64,000 nt of DNA from Variovorax sp. V93 (GTDB lineage: Bacteria; Pseudomonadota; Gammaproteobacteria; Burkholderiales; Burkholderiaceae_C): contig NZ_AP028669.1 of NCBI RefSeq assembly GCF_041154485.1, positions 3,224,001 to 3,288,000 of the forward strand, read 5' to 3'. A program made the translations under genes and the position numbers. Shown here in pieces: positions 46,343 through 55,452 of this stretch (within the stretch, counting starts at the first letter, position 1; every line of letters begins with the position of its first letter). A model generated the notes under the pieces. The model ran no database searches. It was not told the DNA's origin and saw nothing but the letters and a program-made list of their open reading frames with translations.

Positions 46343-47104
46343 ATGGGCTCCGCAGCTTTCTCCCTGACTTCCGTCGATGCGCCGGTCTGCCGGTATCTGG
46401 AGCTGGACGGCGAGCCCGGCCCCGAGGCCGAGCGGCTCCTCTGCGACGAGGAACTGGAGCGCGCCGCGCAGTTCCGCTTCGAGGCCGACCGGCAGCGCTT
46501 CGTGGCCGCGCATGCCGCGCTGCGCTGCGCGCTGGCCGTGCACACCGGCGAGCGCCCCGAGGCGCTGCGCTTCACCCGCAGCGCATTCGGCAAGCCTTCG
46601 CTGTCGGGCTGGCCGCGGGTGCGGTTCTCGCTGAGCCACAGCCTGGGGCTGGGACTGCTCGCCATCGGCGAACGCGGTCCGCTGGGGGCCGACGTCGAAC
46701 TGCTGCGGCCGATTCCCGATGCGCTCGCGCTTGCCGCGCAGCATTTCACGGACAGCGAGAACGAAGCGCTGCTGGCCCTGCCCGCCGCCGAGCGCGAGCA
46801 CGCCTTCCTGACCTGCTGGACGCGCAAGGAAGCCTGCCTCAAGGCCATCGGCCTCGGGCTGGTCGTGCCGACCGAGCGCTTCGAGGTGGGGCTGGAGCCG
46901 GACTGCCGGAGCGTGGAGGTGCCCGTGGCCGGCCGGATCCTGTGGCTCGTGCTGCAGCCCGCGCCGCTGCGCGTGGACAGCGTGGGAGCGATTGCGGAAT
47001 GGCGCCAGACGCATGTGCGCGCCAGCATGCCGGGTTTCGCGGCCCAGACCTGTGCCCGCTCCCGCTCGGCGGAAAGGCGCGCAGCGCCAAGGACGCCGCA
47101 ATGA
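46343..47104 (+). CDS. Sfp-type 4'-phosphopantetheinyl transferase
   Basis: A 253-residue Sfp/AcpT-superfamily enzyme. Motifs seen: FGKPSLSG with WPRVRFSLSHS, GADVELLRPIP (the Mg-binding acid) and WTRKEACLKAIG (WxxKEAxxKA). It transfers phosphopantetheine from CoA to the serine of carrier domains, here the four T domains of the two megasynthases directly upstream. It starts 6 bases after the NRPS stop. The last 40 residues are basic and Ser/Ala-rich. Its stop overlaps the next start (ATGA). Confidence 0.95.
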   Translation: MGSAAFSLTSVDAPVCRYLELDGEPGPEAERLLCDEELERAAQFRFEADRQRFVAAHAALRCALAVHTGERPEALRFTRSAFGKPSLSGWPRVRFSLSHSLGLGLLAIGERGPLGADVELLRPIPDALALAAQHFTDSENEALLALPAAEREHAFLTCWTRKEACLKAIGLGLVVPTERFEVGLEPDCRSVEVPVAGRILWLVLQPAPLRVDSVGAIAEWRQTHVRASMPGFAAQTCARSRSAERRAAPRTPQ

Positions 47105-47919
47105 ACGCGTACCCCTTCATGTTCGGGCCGGCGTCGCGCCAGATCTTCGGCGTGTTCCATGCCGCTGGCGACGGGCGGCCCGGAAGTACCGCGGTGCTCG
47201 TGTGCCCGCCCTTCGGCCAGGAGGGCCTGCGGACCTACCGCTTCTTCAAGGTGCTGGCCGAGCGCCTCGCGCGCTCGGGCATCGCCACCCTGCGCTTCGA
47301 CTTCCACGGTGCGGGCGACTCGCCCGGCGATGAGAGCGAAGGAGAGCTCGATGGCTGGCGCCGCGACCTGTGCTCGGCCCACGAGGAGCTGCGCCGCAGG
47401 GCCCCGGGAAGCCGCATCGTCTGGATCGGCGCGCGGCTCGGCGCCACCCTGGCCGTGCTGGCGGCGCGCAACGGACGCTGCGACCCGGCGCGGCTCGTGC
47501 TGTGGGAGCCGGTGATCGACGGCCGGCGCTATGCGCGCCACCTGCGCGAGCGGCATGTGGTGGCCATCGACACGACCTTCTGCATTCCGGACCTGGCCTG
47601 GCGCCGCAACCTCGCGCACGATCCCGACGCGCTGCCCGAGGAAGCACTGGGCACCGTGCTGTCGCCCACGCTGCGCACGCAGCTCGGCGCGCTGGCGCCC
47701 GAGTCGCTGCCGCTCACCGCCCTGCACGACACGCTGGTGCTGACCTCGCCCGACGACCAGCACACCGCGCAATGGGCGGCCGAGCAGCAGTCGCGCCACA
47801 TGCCGGTGCGGCTCGCCTATTTCCAGCACCGGCTCGACTGGACCGCCGATCCCTATCCCAACAGCGCCATGGTTCCGGCCGACGCGCTCAACCGCCTGCA
47901 GGGTGCCCTCCATGAATGA
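47101..47919 (+). CDS. Alpha/beta-hydrolase-fold protein, exosortase-A-associated hydrolase 2-like
   Basis: A 272-residue protein with the fold elements VLVCPPFGQEGLRTYRFFKVLAERLARSGIATLRFDFHGAGDSPGD, like the hydrolase 2 proteins (TIGR03101) of exosortase A clusters. At the nucleophile elbow it reads WIGARLGATLA: the Ser of G-x-S-x-G is replaced by Arg, as I recall for that family. It may be inactive as a hydrolase or a partner of the next protein. It is translationally coupled to the PPTase gene. A link to release of the NRPS product or to polysaccharide modification is inferred from position only. Confidence 0.72.
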   Translation: MNAYPFMFGPASRQIFGVFHAAGDGRPGSTAVLVCPPFGQEGLRTYRFFKVLAERLARSGIATLRFDFHGAGDSPGDESEGELDGWRRDLCSAHEELRRRAPGSRIVWIGARLGATLAVLAARNGRCDPARLVLWEPVIDGRRYARHLRERHVVAIDTTFCIPDLAWRRNLAHDPDALPEEALGTVLSPTLRTQLGALAPESLPLTALHDTLVLTSPDDQHTAQWAAEQQSRHMPVRLAYFQHRLDWTADPYPNSAMVPADALNRLQGALHE

Positions 47920-48850
47920 CATGACGCAATGCCCCGTCCGCTTCGGACCGGGAAACGCACTGATGGGCATGATCACCATTCCCATGTACCGGGCGCCGGC
48001 CGACGTCGCCTGCCTGATGCTCAACATGGGCGTCAACCACCGGGTCGGGCCGCGCCGCATCAACGTGAAGCTGGCGCACGTCCTGGCCGCGCGCGGCGTG
48101 AGCAGCCTGCGCCTCGACCTCGGGGGCCTGGGGGACAGCGACGCATCCGACGCCTCGTGCGACGTGCAGGTCCGCGCGGTGCGCGACCTGCGCGCCGGCA
48201 TGGACCTTCTCGAGAGCATGCTGGGCATCCGCAAGTTCGCGATCGTGGGCATGTGCTCGGGCGTGGAGCACGCCATGACCACGGCCGCGACGGACACGCG
48301 CGTGGTGGCGCTCTCGCTGTTCGACGGCTTCGCCTTTCCGGACCGGCGCTCGCGCTGGGAACGCACGCTGCGGCGCGCCCTGGCGGCGCCCGCGCATCCA
48401 TCGTTCGCGGGCAAGGCCAAGCGCTGGCTGCAGCGCCACCTGCTGCCCAGCCATTCGAACAAGCCGCTGCCCGGCTTCTTCGTGGAACGCAAGCCGCCCG
48501 AGGTCAACGCCGTGTGGTTCGGCGCCACCATGCGGCGCCTGGTCGAGCGCAAGGTGGCGGTGCAACTGCTCTATTCGGGCTCGCTGCATGTCTGCGACCA
48601 CGACCGCGACCAGCTCGGCCCGTTCCGCGGCGAGCCGTTCGCGCAGGCCGTGCAGTACGAATTCATGCGCGATGCCGACCACACGCTGTGCACGGTGCGG
48701 GGACAGCAGCTGTTCCTGCGCTCCGTCGGCGGCTGGGTGGCCGCCTGCGCCATCAGCGCCGGCCCCGAGCGCCGCAGCCCCAGCACCAGCCCGAGCCCGC
48801 TCGCACCCCTCGTGGAGCGCCCCGCGCGCGGCGCCTACGTCCCGCAGTGA
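47912..48850 (+). CDS. Alpha/beta-hydrolase-fold protein with Cys elbow, exosortase-A-associated hydrolase 1-like
   Basis: A 312-residue protein: CLMLNMGVNHRVGPRRINVKLAHVLAARGVSSLRLDLGGLGDSD resembles hydrolase 1 (TIGR03100) proteins of exosortase A systems. Its nucleophile elbow is VGMCSGVEHA, with Cys in place of Ser; a His follows near DADHTLCTVRG. A Cys nucleophile suits acyl transfer or thioesterase activity, so it is a candidate for off-loading the last carrier domain. I use the ATG at 47912 (8-base overlap with the previous gene); a GTG at 47903 is possible. The C-terminal ~30 residues are Ser/Pro-rich. Confidence 0.72.
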   Translation: MNDMTQCPVRFGPGNALMGMITIPMYRAPADVACLMLNMGVNHRVGPRRINVKLAHVLAARGVSSLRLDLGGLGDSDASDASCDVQVRAVRDLRAGMDLLESMLGIRKFAIVGMCSGVEHAMTTAATDTRVVALSLFDGFAFPDRRSRWERTLRRALAAPAHPSFAGKAKRWLQRHLLPSHSNKPLPGFFVERKPPEVNAVWFGATMRRLVERKVAVQLLYSGSLHVCDHDRDQLGPFRGEPFAQAVQYEFMRDADHTLCTVRGQQLFLRSVGGWVAACAISAGPERRSPSTSPSPLAPLVERPARGAYVPQ

Positions 48851-48881
48851 ACCGATTCCCCAGGAAGAAAGGACACATCCC

Positions 48882-50063
48882 ATGGCACACCTCGCTCCGG
48901 CCAGTTCCTTGCGCATCGCCCGCGCCGTTCCCGCCCGCGCCCGCGTCCGCATCCGATCGGCGGCGCTGCTGTTGCTGCCGCTGTGCCTGGCCGGCTGCGG
49001 GGTTCCGGGCTTCGGCCCGCCCGACAGCGGCAACTGGGGCGCCTACCGCTCGAGCGGCAGCGGCGCGCGGGGCGAACCGAAGATCGTCTCCATCACGCCC
49101 GAGCTGATCCGCACGATGGCAACGCGCAACCCCGCCGCGCTGCCGGCCGAGGTGCGGCAGCTGTTCGGCAAGGCGCCGGCCTACACGATCGCCCCGGGCG
49201 ACGTGGTCGGCATCGTGGTCTACCGCCATCCCGAGCTGATGCCCAACGCGGGCACGGTCATCTCGCAGCAGTCGGACCCGACCGGGGTAAGCGTCGCGCC
49301 CGGCTTCATCGTCGATGGCGAGGGCGAGATCAGCTTTCCCTACGTCGGCCGCACCAAGATCGAGGGCATGACGGAGCGGTCCGCCGCGGAGATGATCTCG
49401 CGCAAGATCGCGCCCTTCGTCAAGGATCCGCTCGTGAGCGTCAGGATCCAGACGTTCCGCAGCCGGCGCGTTTATGTGGAGGGCGAGGTCCGCACGCCGG
49501 GCCTGCAGATCTTCACCGACGTGCCGATGACGCTGGCCGAGGCCATCAACCGCGCCGGCAGCATCACCCCGGCCGGCGACCGTTCGCGCGTGTCGCTGAC
49601 GCGCGGAGAACGCACGATGGTGATCGACCTGCCGCTGCTTCGGCGCCTGGGGCTCGACCCGACCCGCATCCCGCTGCAGAACGGCGACATCGTGAACGTG
49701 GGCAGCCGCGACGACAGCCGCATCTACGTGATGGGCGAGATCCAGCGCCCCACCGCCCTGCCGATGCGCGACGGCCGGCTGAGCCTGAACGAGGCGCTGG
49801 GCGATGCGGGCGGCCCGGCGCTGCAGACCGCGTCGACCGACCAGATCTACGTGGTGCGCAACTCGAGCGGCGACGTGCCCGAGGTGTTCCACCTCGATGC
49901 GAAGAACCCCGTGGCGCTGGCGCTGGCCGACCGCTTCGAGCTGCAGCCACGCGACGTGGTCTACGTCGACCCCGTGCCGCTGGCGCGCTGGAACCGGGTG
50001 ATCAGCCTGATCCTTCCCGCCGCGCAGATCGTGAACCTCGGCGGCACCACCAGCCGCCGCTGA
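48882..50063 (+). CDS. wza: Polysaccharide export lipoprotein, Wza type
   Basis: A 393-residue outer-membrane export protein. It has a long N-terminal signal with lipobox LAGC (LLLLPLCLAGCGVPGFG), a poly-export domain (YTIAPGDVVGIVVYRHPELMP...VDGEGEISFPYVGRTKIEG), and two or three SLBB/beta-grasp segments (RRVYVEGEVRTPGLQIF, DSRIYVMGEIQRPTALPM). It would form the octameric outer-membrane pore for the polymer made by this operon. The ATG at 48882 has a strong ribosome site (AGGAAGAAAGGA). The C-terminus ends in a hydrophobic/basic segment, like the transmembrane helix of Wza. Confidence 0.93.
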   Translation: MAHLAPASSLRIARAVPARARVRIRSAALLLLPLCLAGCGVPGFGPPDSGNWGAYRSSGSGARGEPKIVSITPELIRTMATRNPAALPAEVRQLFGKAPAYTIAPGDVVGIVVYRHPELMPNAGTVISQQSDPTGVSVAPGFIVDGEGEISFPYVGRTKIEGMTERSAAEMISRKIAPFVKDPLVSVRIQTFRSRRVYVEGEVRTPGLQIFTDVPMTLAEAINRAGSITPAGDRSRVSLTRGERTMVIDLPLLRRLGLDPTRIPLQNGDIVNVGSRDDSRIYVMGEIQRPTALPMRDGRLSLNEALGDAGGPALQTASTDQIYVVRNSSGDVPEVFHLDAKNPVALALADRFELQPRDVVYVDPVPLARWNRVISLILPAAQIVNLGGTTSRR

Positions 50064-50106
50064 AGCCGCGCCCCACCCGTCCAGGCAACACACAAAGGTG
50101 ATCCTC

Positions 50107-52401
50107 ATGAATGCGCACTGGCAACCTGTACTCCCCGCTCCCTCGGCCCCGGACGCCGAGGCCTCCGACAACCCTCCTTCCAGGCTCCGGGAGCATGTCG
50201 ACCTGCTGCTGGACAGCCGATGGAAGATCGCGGGCATCACCGCTGTCGCGCTGCTGCTGGGCGCGGCCTACGCCATGCTCGGCCCGCGCGTGTACGAAGC
50301 CAACGTGCTGATCCAGGTCGAGGACCCGGACCGCTCGGGCGGCACGCTGGTGGGCGACTCCGCGAGCAACGCGCTCAACGCCAAGACGCCGACCGCGGGC
50401 GAGGCCGAGATCCTCAAGTCGCGCCTGGTGCTCGACCAGGCGATCGAGAACACCAAGCTCTACATCGAGGCACAGCCGCTGTATGTGCCGCTCGTCGGCG
50501 CCTGGCTGGCGCGCCGCGCCAAGACGCTCTCCGAGCCGGGCTTCGCGGGCCTGTCGGGCTACGTGAGCGGCAACGAACGGATCGTGGTCGCGCAGATGGA
50601 CGTGCCGGCGGACCTCGAAGGCAAGCGCTTCCTGCTGACCGCGGGCGCGAACGGTGCGTACACGCTGACCCACCCCAAGCTGGACAAGCCGCTCGCCGGC
50701 ACCGTCGGCGTGCCGCTCGATGCGCAGACCCCGCTCGGCCCGATCCATCTGCTGGTGGGCTCGATCTCGGGCCTGCCCGGCGCGGCCTTCGAGCTGGTGC
50801 GCCAGTCCAAGCAGCTCGTGCTGCTCGAGCTGCAGCGCGAGCTGCGCGTGATCGAGAAGGGCAAGCAGTCATCGGTGGTGGAAGTGAGCTGGCGCGACGG
50901 CAACCGGACGCAGCTGGCCAACCTGCTCAATGAAATCGCACAGCTCTATGTGCGCGTGAACATCGACCAGAAGACGGCGCAGGCACAGCGCGCCCTCAAC
51001 TTCCTGGGCTCCGAGCTGCCCAAGCTCAAGCTGCAGCTGGAGCAGTCCGAGGAAATCTACAACCAGTACCGCAACCAGAACGGAACCGTCAGCCTGGACG
51101 ACGAGGCGCGCAATGCGCTGTCGCAGAACCTGGAACTGCAGACGAAGCTGTTCGATGCCACGCAGAAGCGCATCGAGCTCTCCGAGCGCTTCACGTCCAG
51201 GGACCCGAGCGTGATGACCATCGACGCACAGATCGCTTCGCTCAGGAAGGCCCTCGGGGGCGTGGAGCAGCGCATCCGCCGCATGCCCATGCTGCAGCAG
51301 AACTCGCTGCGCATGCAGCGGGACATCAAGGTCAACACCGACCTGTACGTGTCGCTGCTCAACAGCTCGCTGCAGATGCGGCTCGCCAGGGAGGGGCGGA
51401 TCGGCAACGTGCGGGTGCTCGACCAGGCGCTGCTGCCGGAAAAGCCGATCCGGCCCAAGCCTTCGATCGTCATGGGCATCGCGCTGATCGCGGGCCTTTC
51501 GTTCGGGGCGGGCTCGGCGTTGCTGCGCCGGTCGTGGCGCAAGACCATCGCCAGCCCGGCCGAGATCGAGACCCACACGGGCCTGGACGTCTACAGCACC
51601 GTGACGCTCAGCGCGCACCAGCCCCTGCTCGACCGCGCCATTCGCCACGGCAAGCCCGGCGTGCACCTGCTGGCGGCGCAGCATCCGAACGACCCGGCGC
51701 TGGAGGGGCTGCGGCGGCTGCGCACGGCGCTGAAGTTCGCCATGCCCAAGGCCTCGAACAACCGCGTGATGATCTCCAGCGCCACGCCGGGCGCGGGCAA
51801 GACCTTCGTGTCGGGCAATCTCGCGGCCGTGATCGCCTCGACCGGCCGCCGCGTGCTGCTGATCGACGCCGATCTGCGGCGCAGCAGCGTGGCAGCCATG
51901 TTCGGGCTGAAGCGCCGCGGCGGCCTGTCGGAACTGATCCGCGGCTCGATCGAATTCCAGAACGCCATCCACACGGGCGTGCTCGGGCACCTGGACGTGA
52001 TGACCACCGGGGCGCTGCCCACGGACCCGAGCGCGCTCCTGACGAGCGACGCCTTTGCCGAGGTTCTCGAAAAGGCCTCGGAACGCTATGACGTGGTGAT
52101 CGTGGACACGCCGCCGATGCTGCTCGCCTCGGAGACGGCCGAGCTGGCAGCCTGCATGGGCACGCTGCTGATGGTGGCGCGCGCCGGCGACAACGAACTG
52201 GGCGACCTGTCGGAAAGCGCGAACCAGCTGCGGCATGCCGGCGCGCAGTTCCAGGGCGTGGTGCTGAACGCGATGGACACCAGCCGCCGCTACTACGGCA
52301 AGCTGGCCTACCGCTACGGCGGCTACCAGCCGCGGGTGCACGAGTACCCGAGCGCGGTTGCCGAGCTTCCCCAACCTGCCCGTGCGAGCGCCGCATCATG
52401 A
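50107..52401 (+). CDS. wzc: Polysaccharide co-polymerase / tyrosine autokinase, Wzc type
   Basis: A 764-residue inner-membrane protein. N-terminal Wzz domain with a first transmembrane segment (GITAVALLLGAAYAML), a long periplasmic coiled coil, a second one (SIVMGIALIAGLSFGAGSALL), then a BY-kinase domain: Walker A ATPGAGKT (559-566), Walker A' VLLIDADLRR, Walker B DVVIVDTPP. The C-terminus carries a tyrosine cluster (RRYYGKLAYRYGGYQ) for autophosphorylation. It sets chain length and couples polymerisation to export through Wza. Start at ATG 50107 with AAGGTGAT upstream. Confidence 0.93.
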   Translation: MNAHWQPVLPAPSAPDAEASDNPPSRLREHVDLLLDSRWKIAGITAVALLLGAAYAMLGPRVYEANVLIQVEDPDRSGGTLVGDSASNALNAKTPTAGEAEILKSRLVLDQAIENTKLYIEAQPLYVPLVGAWLARRAKTLSEPGFAGLSGYVSGNERIVVAQMDVPADLEGKRFLLTAGANGAYTLTHPKLDKPLAGTVGVPLDAQTPLGPIHLLVGSISGLPGAAFELVRQSKQLVLLELQRELRVIEKGKQSSVVEVSWRDGNRTQLANLLNEIAQLYVRVNIDQKTAQAQRALNFLGSELPKLKLQLEQSEEIYNQYRNQNGTVSLDDEARNALSQNLELQTKLFDATQKRIELSERFTSRDPSVMTIDAQIASLRKALGGVEQRIRRMPMLQQNSLRMQRDIKVNTDLYVSLLNSSLQMRLAREGRIGNVRVLDQALLPEKPIRPKPSIVMGIALIAGLSFGAGSALLRRSWRKTIASPAEIETHTGLDVYSTVTLSAHQPLLDRAIRHGKPGVHLLAAQHPNDPALEGLRRLRTALKFAMPKASNNRVMISSATPGAGKTFVSGNLAAVIASTGRRVLLIDADLRRSSVAAMFGLKRRGGLSELIRGSIEFQNAIHTGVLGHLDVMTTGALPTDPSALLTSDAFAEVLEKASERYDVVIVDTPPMLLASETAELAACMGTLLMVARAGDNELGDLSESANQLRHAGAQFQGVVLNAMDTSRRYYGKLAYRYGGYQPRVHEYPSAVAELPQPARASAAS

Positions 52402-53060
52402 ACACGCTGCGATCGAATGCCACCGTCCATCCGTCTGGCAATTCACGGCTGCTGATGGGCACCAAGCGGGCCGTGGACGTGCTGCTGGCAGGCGGCTTCT
52501 TCCTTGTGCTCGGATGGGCGTTCGCGCTGGTCTGGATCGGCGTGCTGCTGACTTCCGGCAAGCCGGGCATCTACAAGCAGCCGCGCTACGGCCGGGACGG
52601 GCGCGTCTTCAGCTTCTACAAGTTCCGCACCATGGTGCCCGATGCCGACGCCGTGCTGGAGCGCTACCTGCGCGGCAACGAGGCGGCCCGGCGGCAATGG
52701 GAGATGTACCAGAAGCTCGACCGTGATCCGCGCATCACGCGCTTCGGCGCGGTGCTGCGCAAGTACAGCCTGGACGAACTGCCCCAGTTCTGGAACGTGC
52801 TCAAGGGCGACATGAGCGTGGTCGGCCCGAGGCCCTGCATGTTTGCCCAGAAGGAGCTGTACGGCGTCTATTGGAGCAGCTACTGCGCCGTGCGGCCCGG
52901 CATCACCGGACTGTGGCAGGTGAGCGGGCGCAACGAGGTCAGCTACCGGCGCCGCGCGGCGATGGATGCCGACTACGTCGCCACGCTGTCGATCCGTCAG
53001 GACATCGCGATCCTGCTGAAGACCTTTCTCGTGGTGGCCGGAGCGCGCGGCTCGCGCTAG
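52398..53060 (+). CDS. Initiating undecaprenyl-phosphate sugar transferase
   Basis: A 220-residue bacterial sugar transferase of the short, PglC-like form with one N-terminal membrane segment ([29 protein letters not shown]). Conserved blocks: [39 protein letters not shown] and [15 protein letters not shown]. It attaches the first sugar-1-phosphate to undecaprenyl phosphate at the inner membrane. The longer polytopic domain of WcaJ is missing, which is also common. Its ATG overlaps the Wzc stop (ATGA). Confidence 0.9.
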   Translation: MNTLRSNATVHPSGNSRLLMGTKRAVDVLLAGGFFLVLGWAFALVWIGVLLTSGKPGIYKQPRYGRDGRVFSFYKFRTMVPDADAVLERYLRGNEAARRQWEMYQKLDRDPRITRFGAVLRKYSLDELPQFWNVLKGDMSVVGPRPCMFAQKELYGVYWSSYCAVRPGITGLWQVSGRNEVSYRRRAAMDADYVATLSIRQDIAILLKTFLVVAGARGSR

Positions 53061-53095
53061 GCGCCACAACCCTCAACCCTCAACCGAAAGAACAT

Positions 53096-54076
53096 ATGCG
53101 TATCTACGTTGCTGGTCATCGCGGCATGGTGGGGCAGTCTCTCGTGAAGCGTCTGGGCAGCCTCGGGCACGAGGTCGTCACGCGCAGCCACGAGGAACTC
53201 GATCTGCTCGACCAGGAGGCCGTTCGCCGTTTCTTCGCCACCGAGCGCGTCGACCAGGTGTACCTGGCGGCAGCGAAGGTCGGCGGCATCCACGCCAACA
53301 TGACCTATCCGGCGGAGTTCATCTACCAGAACCTGTTGATTGCCGCCAATGTCACGCACCAGGCCTTTCTGGCGAACGTCAAGCGCCTGCTGTTCCTCGG
53401 CTCGAGCTGCATCTATCCGCGGCTGACCGAGCAGCCGATCCGCGAGGACGCGCTGCTCGGCGGCCAGCTCGAGCCGACCAACGAGCCCTACGCCATCGCC
53501 AAGATCGCCGGCATCAAGCTGTGCGAGAGCTACAACCGCCAGTACGGCGCCTCGCACGGCATCGACTACCGCAGCGTGATGCCGTGCAACCTGTACGGCC
53601 CCGGGGACAACTACCACGCCGAGAACAGCCACGTGGTGCCCGCGCTGATCCGCCGCTTCCATCTTGCCAAAACCACCAATGCGCCCGAGGTGCTGATCTG
53701 GGGCACGGGCCAGGCCAGGCGCGAGTTCCTCTACGTCGACGACATGGCCGAAGGCTGCACCACCGTGATGGGCCTGAGCCGCGCGGGCTACGAGCAGCAC
53801 ACCACGCCGATGTGCGCCCACATCAACCTGGGCATGGGCGAGGACCAGTCGATCGCCGAACTGGCGCAACTGGTCGGCGAGGTCGTGGGCTACCGGGGCC
53901 GCATCCGCTTCGATCCCTCGCGGCCGGATGGTGCGCCCCAGAAGCTGCTCGACGTGTCGTGCGCGGCTGCCATCGGATGGCACCCCACGGTGTCGCTGGC
54001 CGAGGGCTTGCATCGCACCTATGCGGACTACCAGAAGTCGCTGCAGCCCGCCGCCCAGGAATTGGCGCATGCCTGA
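53096..54076 (+). CDS. fcl: GDP-L-fucose synthase
   Basis: A 326-residue extended SDR, WcaG/Fcl family. Cofactor motif [12 protein letters not shown], then [53 protein letters not shown] and the active-site Y-x-x-x-K in [24 protein letters not shown] and [11 protein letters not shown] are family-specific. It epimerises and reduces GDP-4-keto-6-deoxymannose to GDP-L-fucose. The partner Gmd is not in the window. So the polymer is expected to contain L-fucose. Confidence 0.94.
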   Translation: MRIYVAGHRGMVGQSLVKRLGSLGHEVVTRSHEELDLLDQEAVRRFFATERVDQVYLAAAKVGGIHANMTYPAEFIYQNLLIAANVTHQAFLANVKRLLFLGSSCIYPRLTEQPIREDALLGGQLEPTNEPYAIAKIAGIKLCESYNRQYGASHGIDYRSVMPCNLYGPGDNYHAENSHVVPALIRRFHLAKTTNAPEVLIWGTGQARREFLYVDDMAEGCTTVMGLSRAGYEQHTTPMCAHINLGMGEDQSIAELAQLVGEVVGYRGRIRFDPSRPDGAPQKLLDVSCAAAIGWHPTVSLAEGLHRTYADYQKSLQPAAQELAHA

Positions 54077-54121
54077 GCCCGCACCGGCTCCCCGCACTCA
54101 ACCACAAGCACAAGGCCTCCC

Positions 54122-55444
54122 ATGAGAGCGCTCTCCTTCTGGTCAGGCATCGCCATCGCCTTCCTGTGCGGCTTGCTCGAGCCGGCCTGGGGCTATGCGG
54201 CGGTGTGCGTGCTGTCGCTGCTCCAGCTGTCGATGCTCCGCGCGCCGGGAGCCAGTGTCTTCCTGCTGATCCACTACGCCACGATCCTGACCTACTTCTC
54301 GCTGGCACCGGCGATGCAGATCGCCGCCGACGTCTCGTTCTGGGACACGGGGGTGATCGGCCCGGTCGCGCACATGCAGGCGCTCACGCTGCTGCTGCTC
54401 TACATGGCGGGCGTCGAAGCAGCCCGGCTGGGCCTGCCCGAGGCACCGGCGCCGGCGCGCGCGCATGCGGCGCCCGAGCTGCCGGCGGCCGGCGTGGCCC
54501 ACCCGGCCCTGCTGCTGCTGAGCGGCGCGGTCTCGGCCTTCGCTTCGCTGTTCATCCGCCCCGAGCTGAACTTCATCGCGCGCGGCATCCCGGGAACCGA
54601 GGAAAGCCTTCCTGTCGACTACATCATCTATTCGACGCTGCCCAAGCTGATCGTGCTGATCTGCTTCGTGGCGCTGACGATCCATGCCATGCGCCGCGGT
54701 ACGTTATGGTCGTGGTGCGCCGCGGGCCTTGCGCTGGCAATGGCCGCATTCGCCGCGAACCCGGTCAACACGGCACGGCAGGTCCTGCTGATCGGCCTGC
54801 TGCCTCTTTTCATCCATCTCTTCGGCCGGGGCTGGCGCTGGACGCTGGGCTTGCTGATCTTCGGCGCCATCGCCGGCCTTGGCCCGGTGCTCAACCTGGT
54901 GTCGCGCGGCAGCTTCTGGGGCGAGACGCTCACCACCTTTCCCTTCAGCCCCGACTTCGACGCGATGTACGTCGTGGCCGGCATCCTGGAGCGCGCATCC
55001 GAGCCCGAGCTCGGGTGGGGGCGCTATCTGCTGTCGGCGTTCTCGTTCATCCTGCCGCGCGACCTGAAGCTGTTTCCGGACTTCGATCCGCTGGGGTGGC
55101 CGGCCATCCTGGGCAACTTCTCGCAGTCCAACCTGTCGCTGCCGCCCTTCGCCACCGTGTACTTCGACTTCGGGCTGGCCGGGCCGGTGATGTTCGGCCT
55201 CGCGATCTCGGGCGGCTTCCGGGTGCTGGACAGGATGGTCGATCCGCGCGCCGCGCTGTCAGGCAGCTATCTGTGCGCACTGGTGCTGCTGGCCGCCTAC
55301 GTGCCGTTCCTGCGCGGGCCGATCCTCGGCTGGGGGCCGTTCGCGGCATCGGGGCTGATCGCGGCGCTGCTCGCCGGCCTGCTGAGTTCGCGCTTCCGCG
55401 CGGTGCGCCGCCGCGCGGCCCGCTACGTCCCCCGCTCAGCCTGA
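54122..55444 (+). CDS. Wzy-like polysaccharide polymerase / O-antigen ligase-type membrane protein
   Basis: A 440-residue protein with around ten to twelve hydrophobic helices and a large loop between about residues 260 and 340 (GSFWGETLTTFPFSPDFDAMYVVAGILERASEPELGWGRYLLSAFSFILPR), typical of Wzy polymerases. Its place between GDP-fucose synthase and glycosyltransferases, before a flippase, supports the polymerase of the repeat unit. Sequence similarity in this family is always low, so the call rests on topology and context. Confidence 0.78.
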   Translation: MRALSFWSGIAIAFLCGLLEPAWGYAAVCVLSLLQLSMLRAPGASVFLLIHYATILTYFSLAPAMQIAADVSFWDTGVIGPVAHMQALTLLLLYMAGVEAARLGLPEAPAPARAHAAPELPAAGVAHPALLLLSGAVSAFASLFIRPELNFIARGIPGTEESLPVDYIIYSTLPKLIVLICFVALTIHAMRRGTLWSWCAAGLALAMAAFAANPVNTARQVLLIGLLPLFIHLFGRGWRWTLGLLIFGAIAGLGPVLNLVSRGSFWGETLTTFPFSPDFDAMYVVAGILERASEPELGWGRYLLSAFSFILPRDLKLFPDFDPLGWPAILGNFSQSNLSLPPFATVYFDFGLAGPVMFGLAISGGFRVLDRMVDPRAALSGSYLCALVLLAAYVPFLRGPILGWGPFAASGLIAALLAGLLSSRFRAVRRRAARYVPRSA

Positions 55445-55452
55445 GGTCCAGC

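Noticed and set aside
41216..47101. A 1961-codon open frame on the minus strand opposite the second NRPS
   Set aside because: No motif of any family; low-complexity antisense of the C-A-T-C-T gene.
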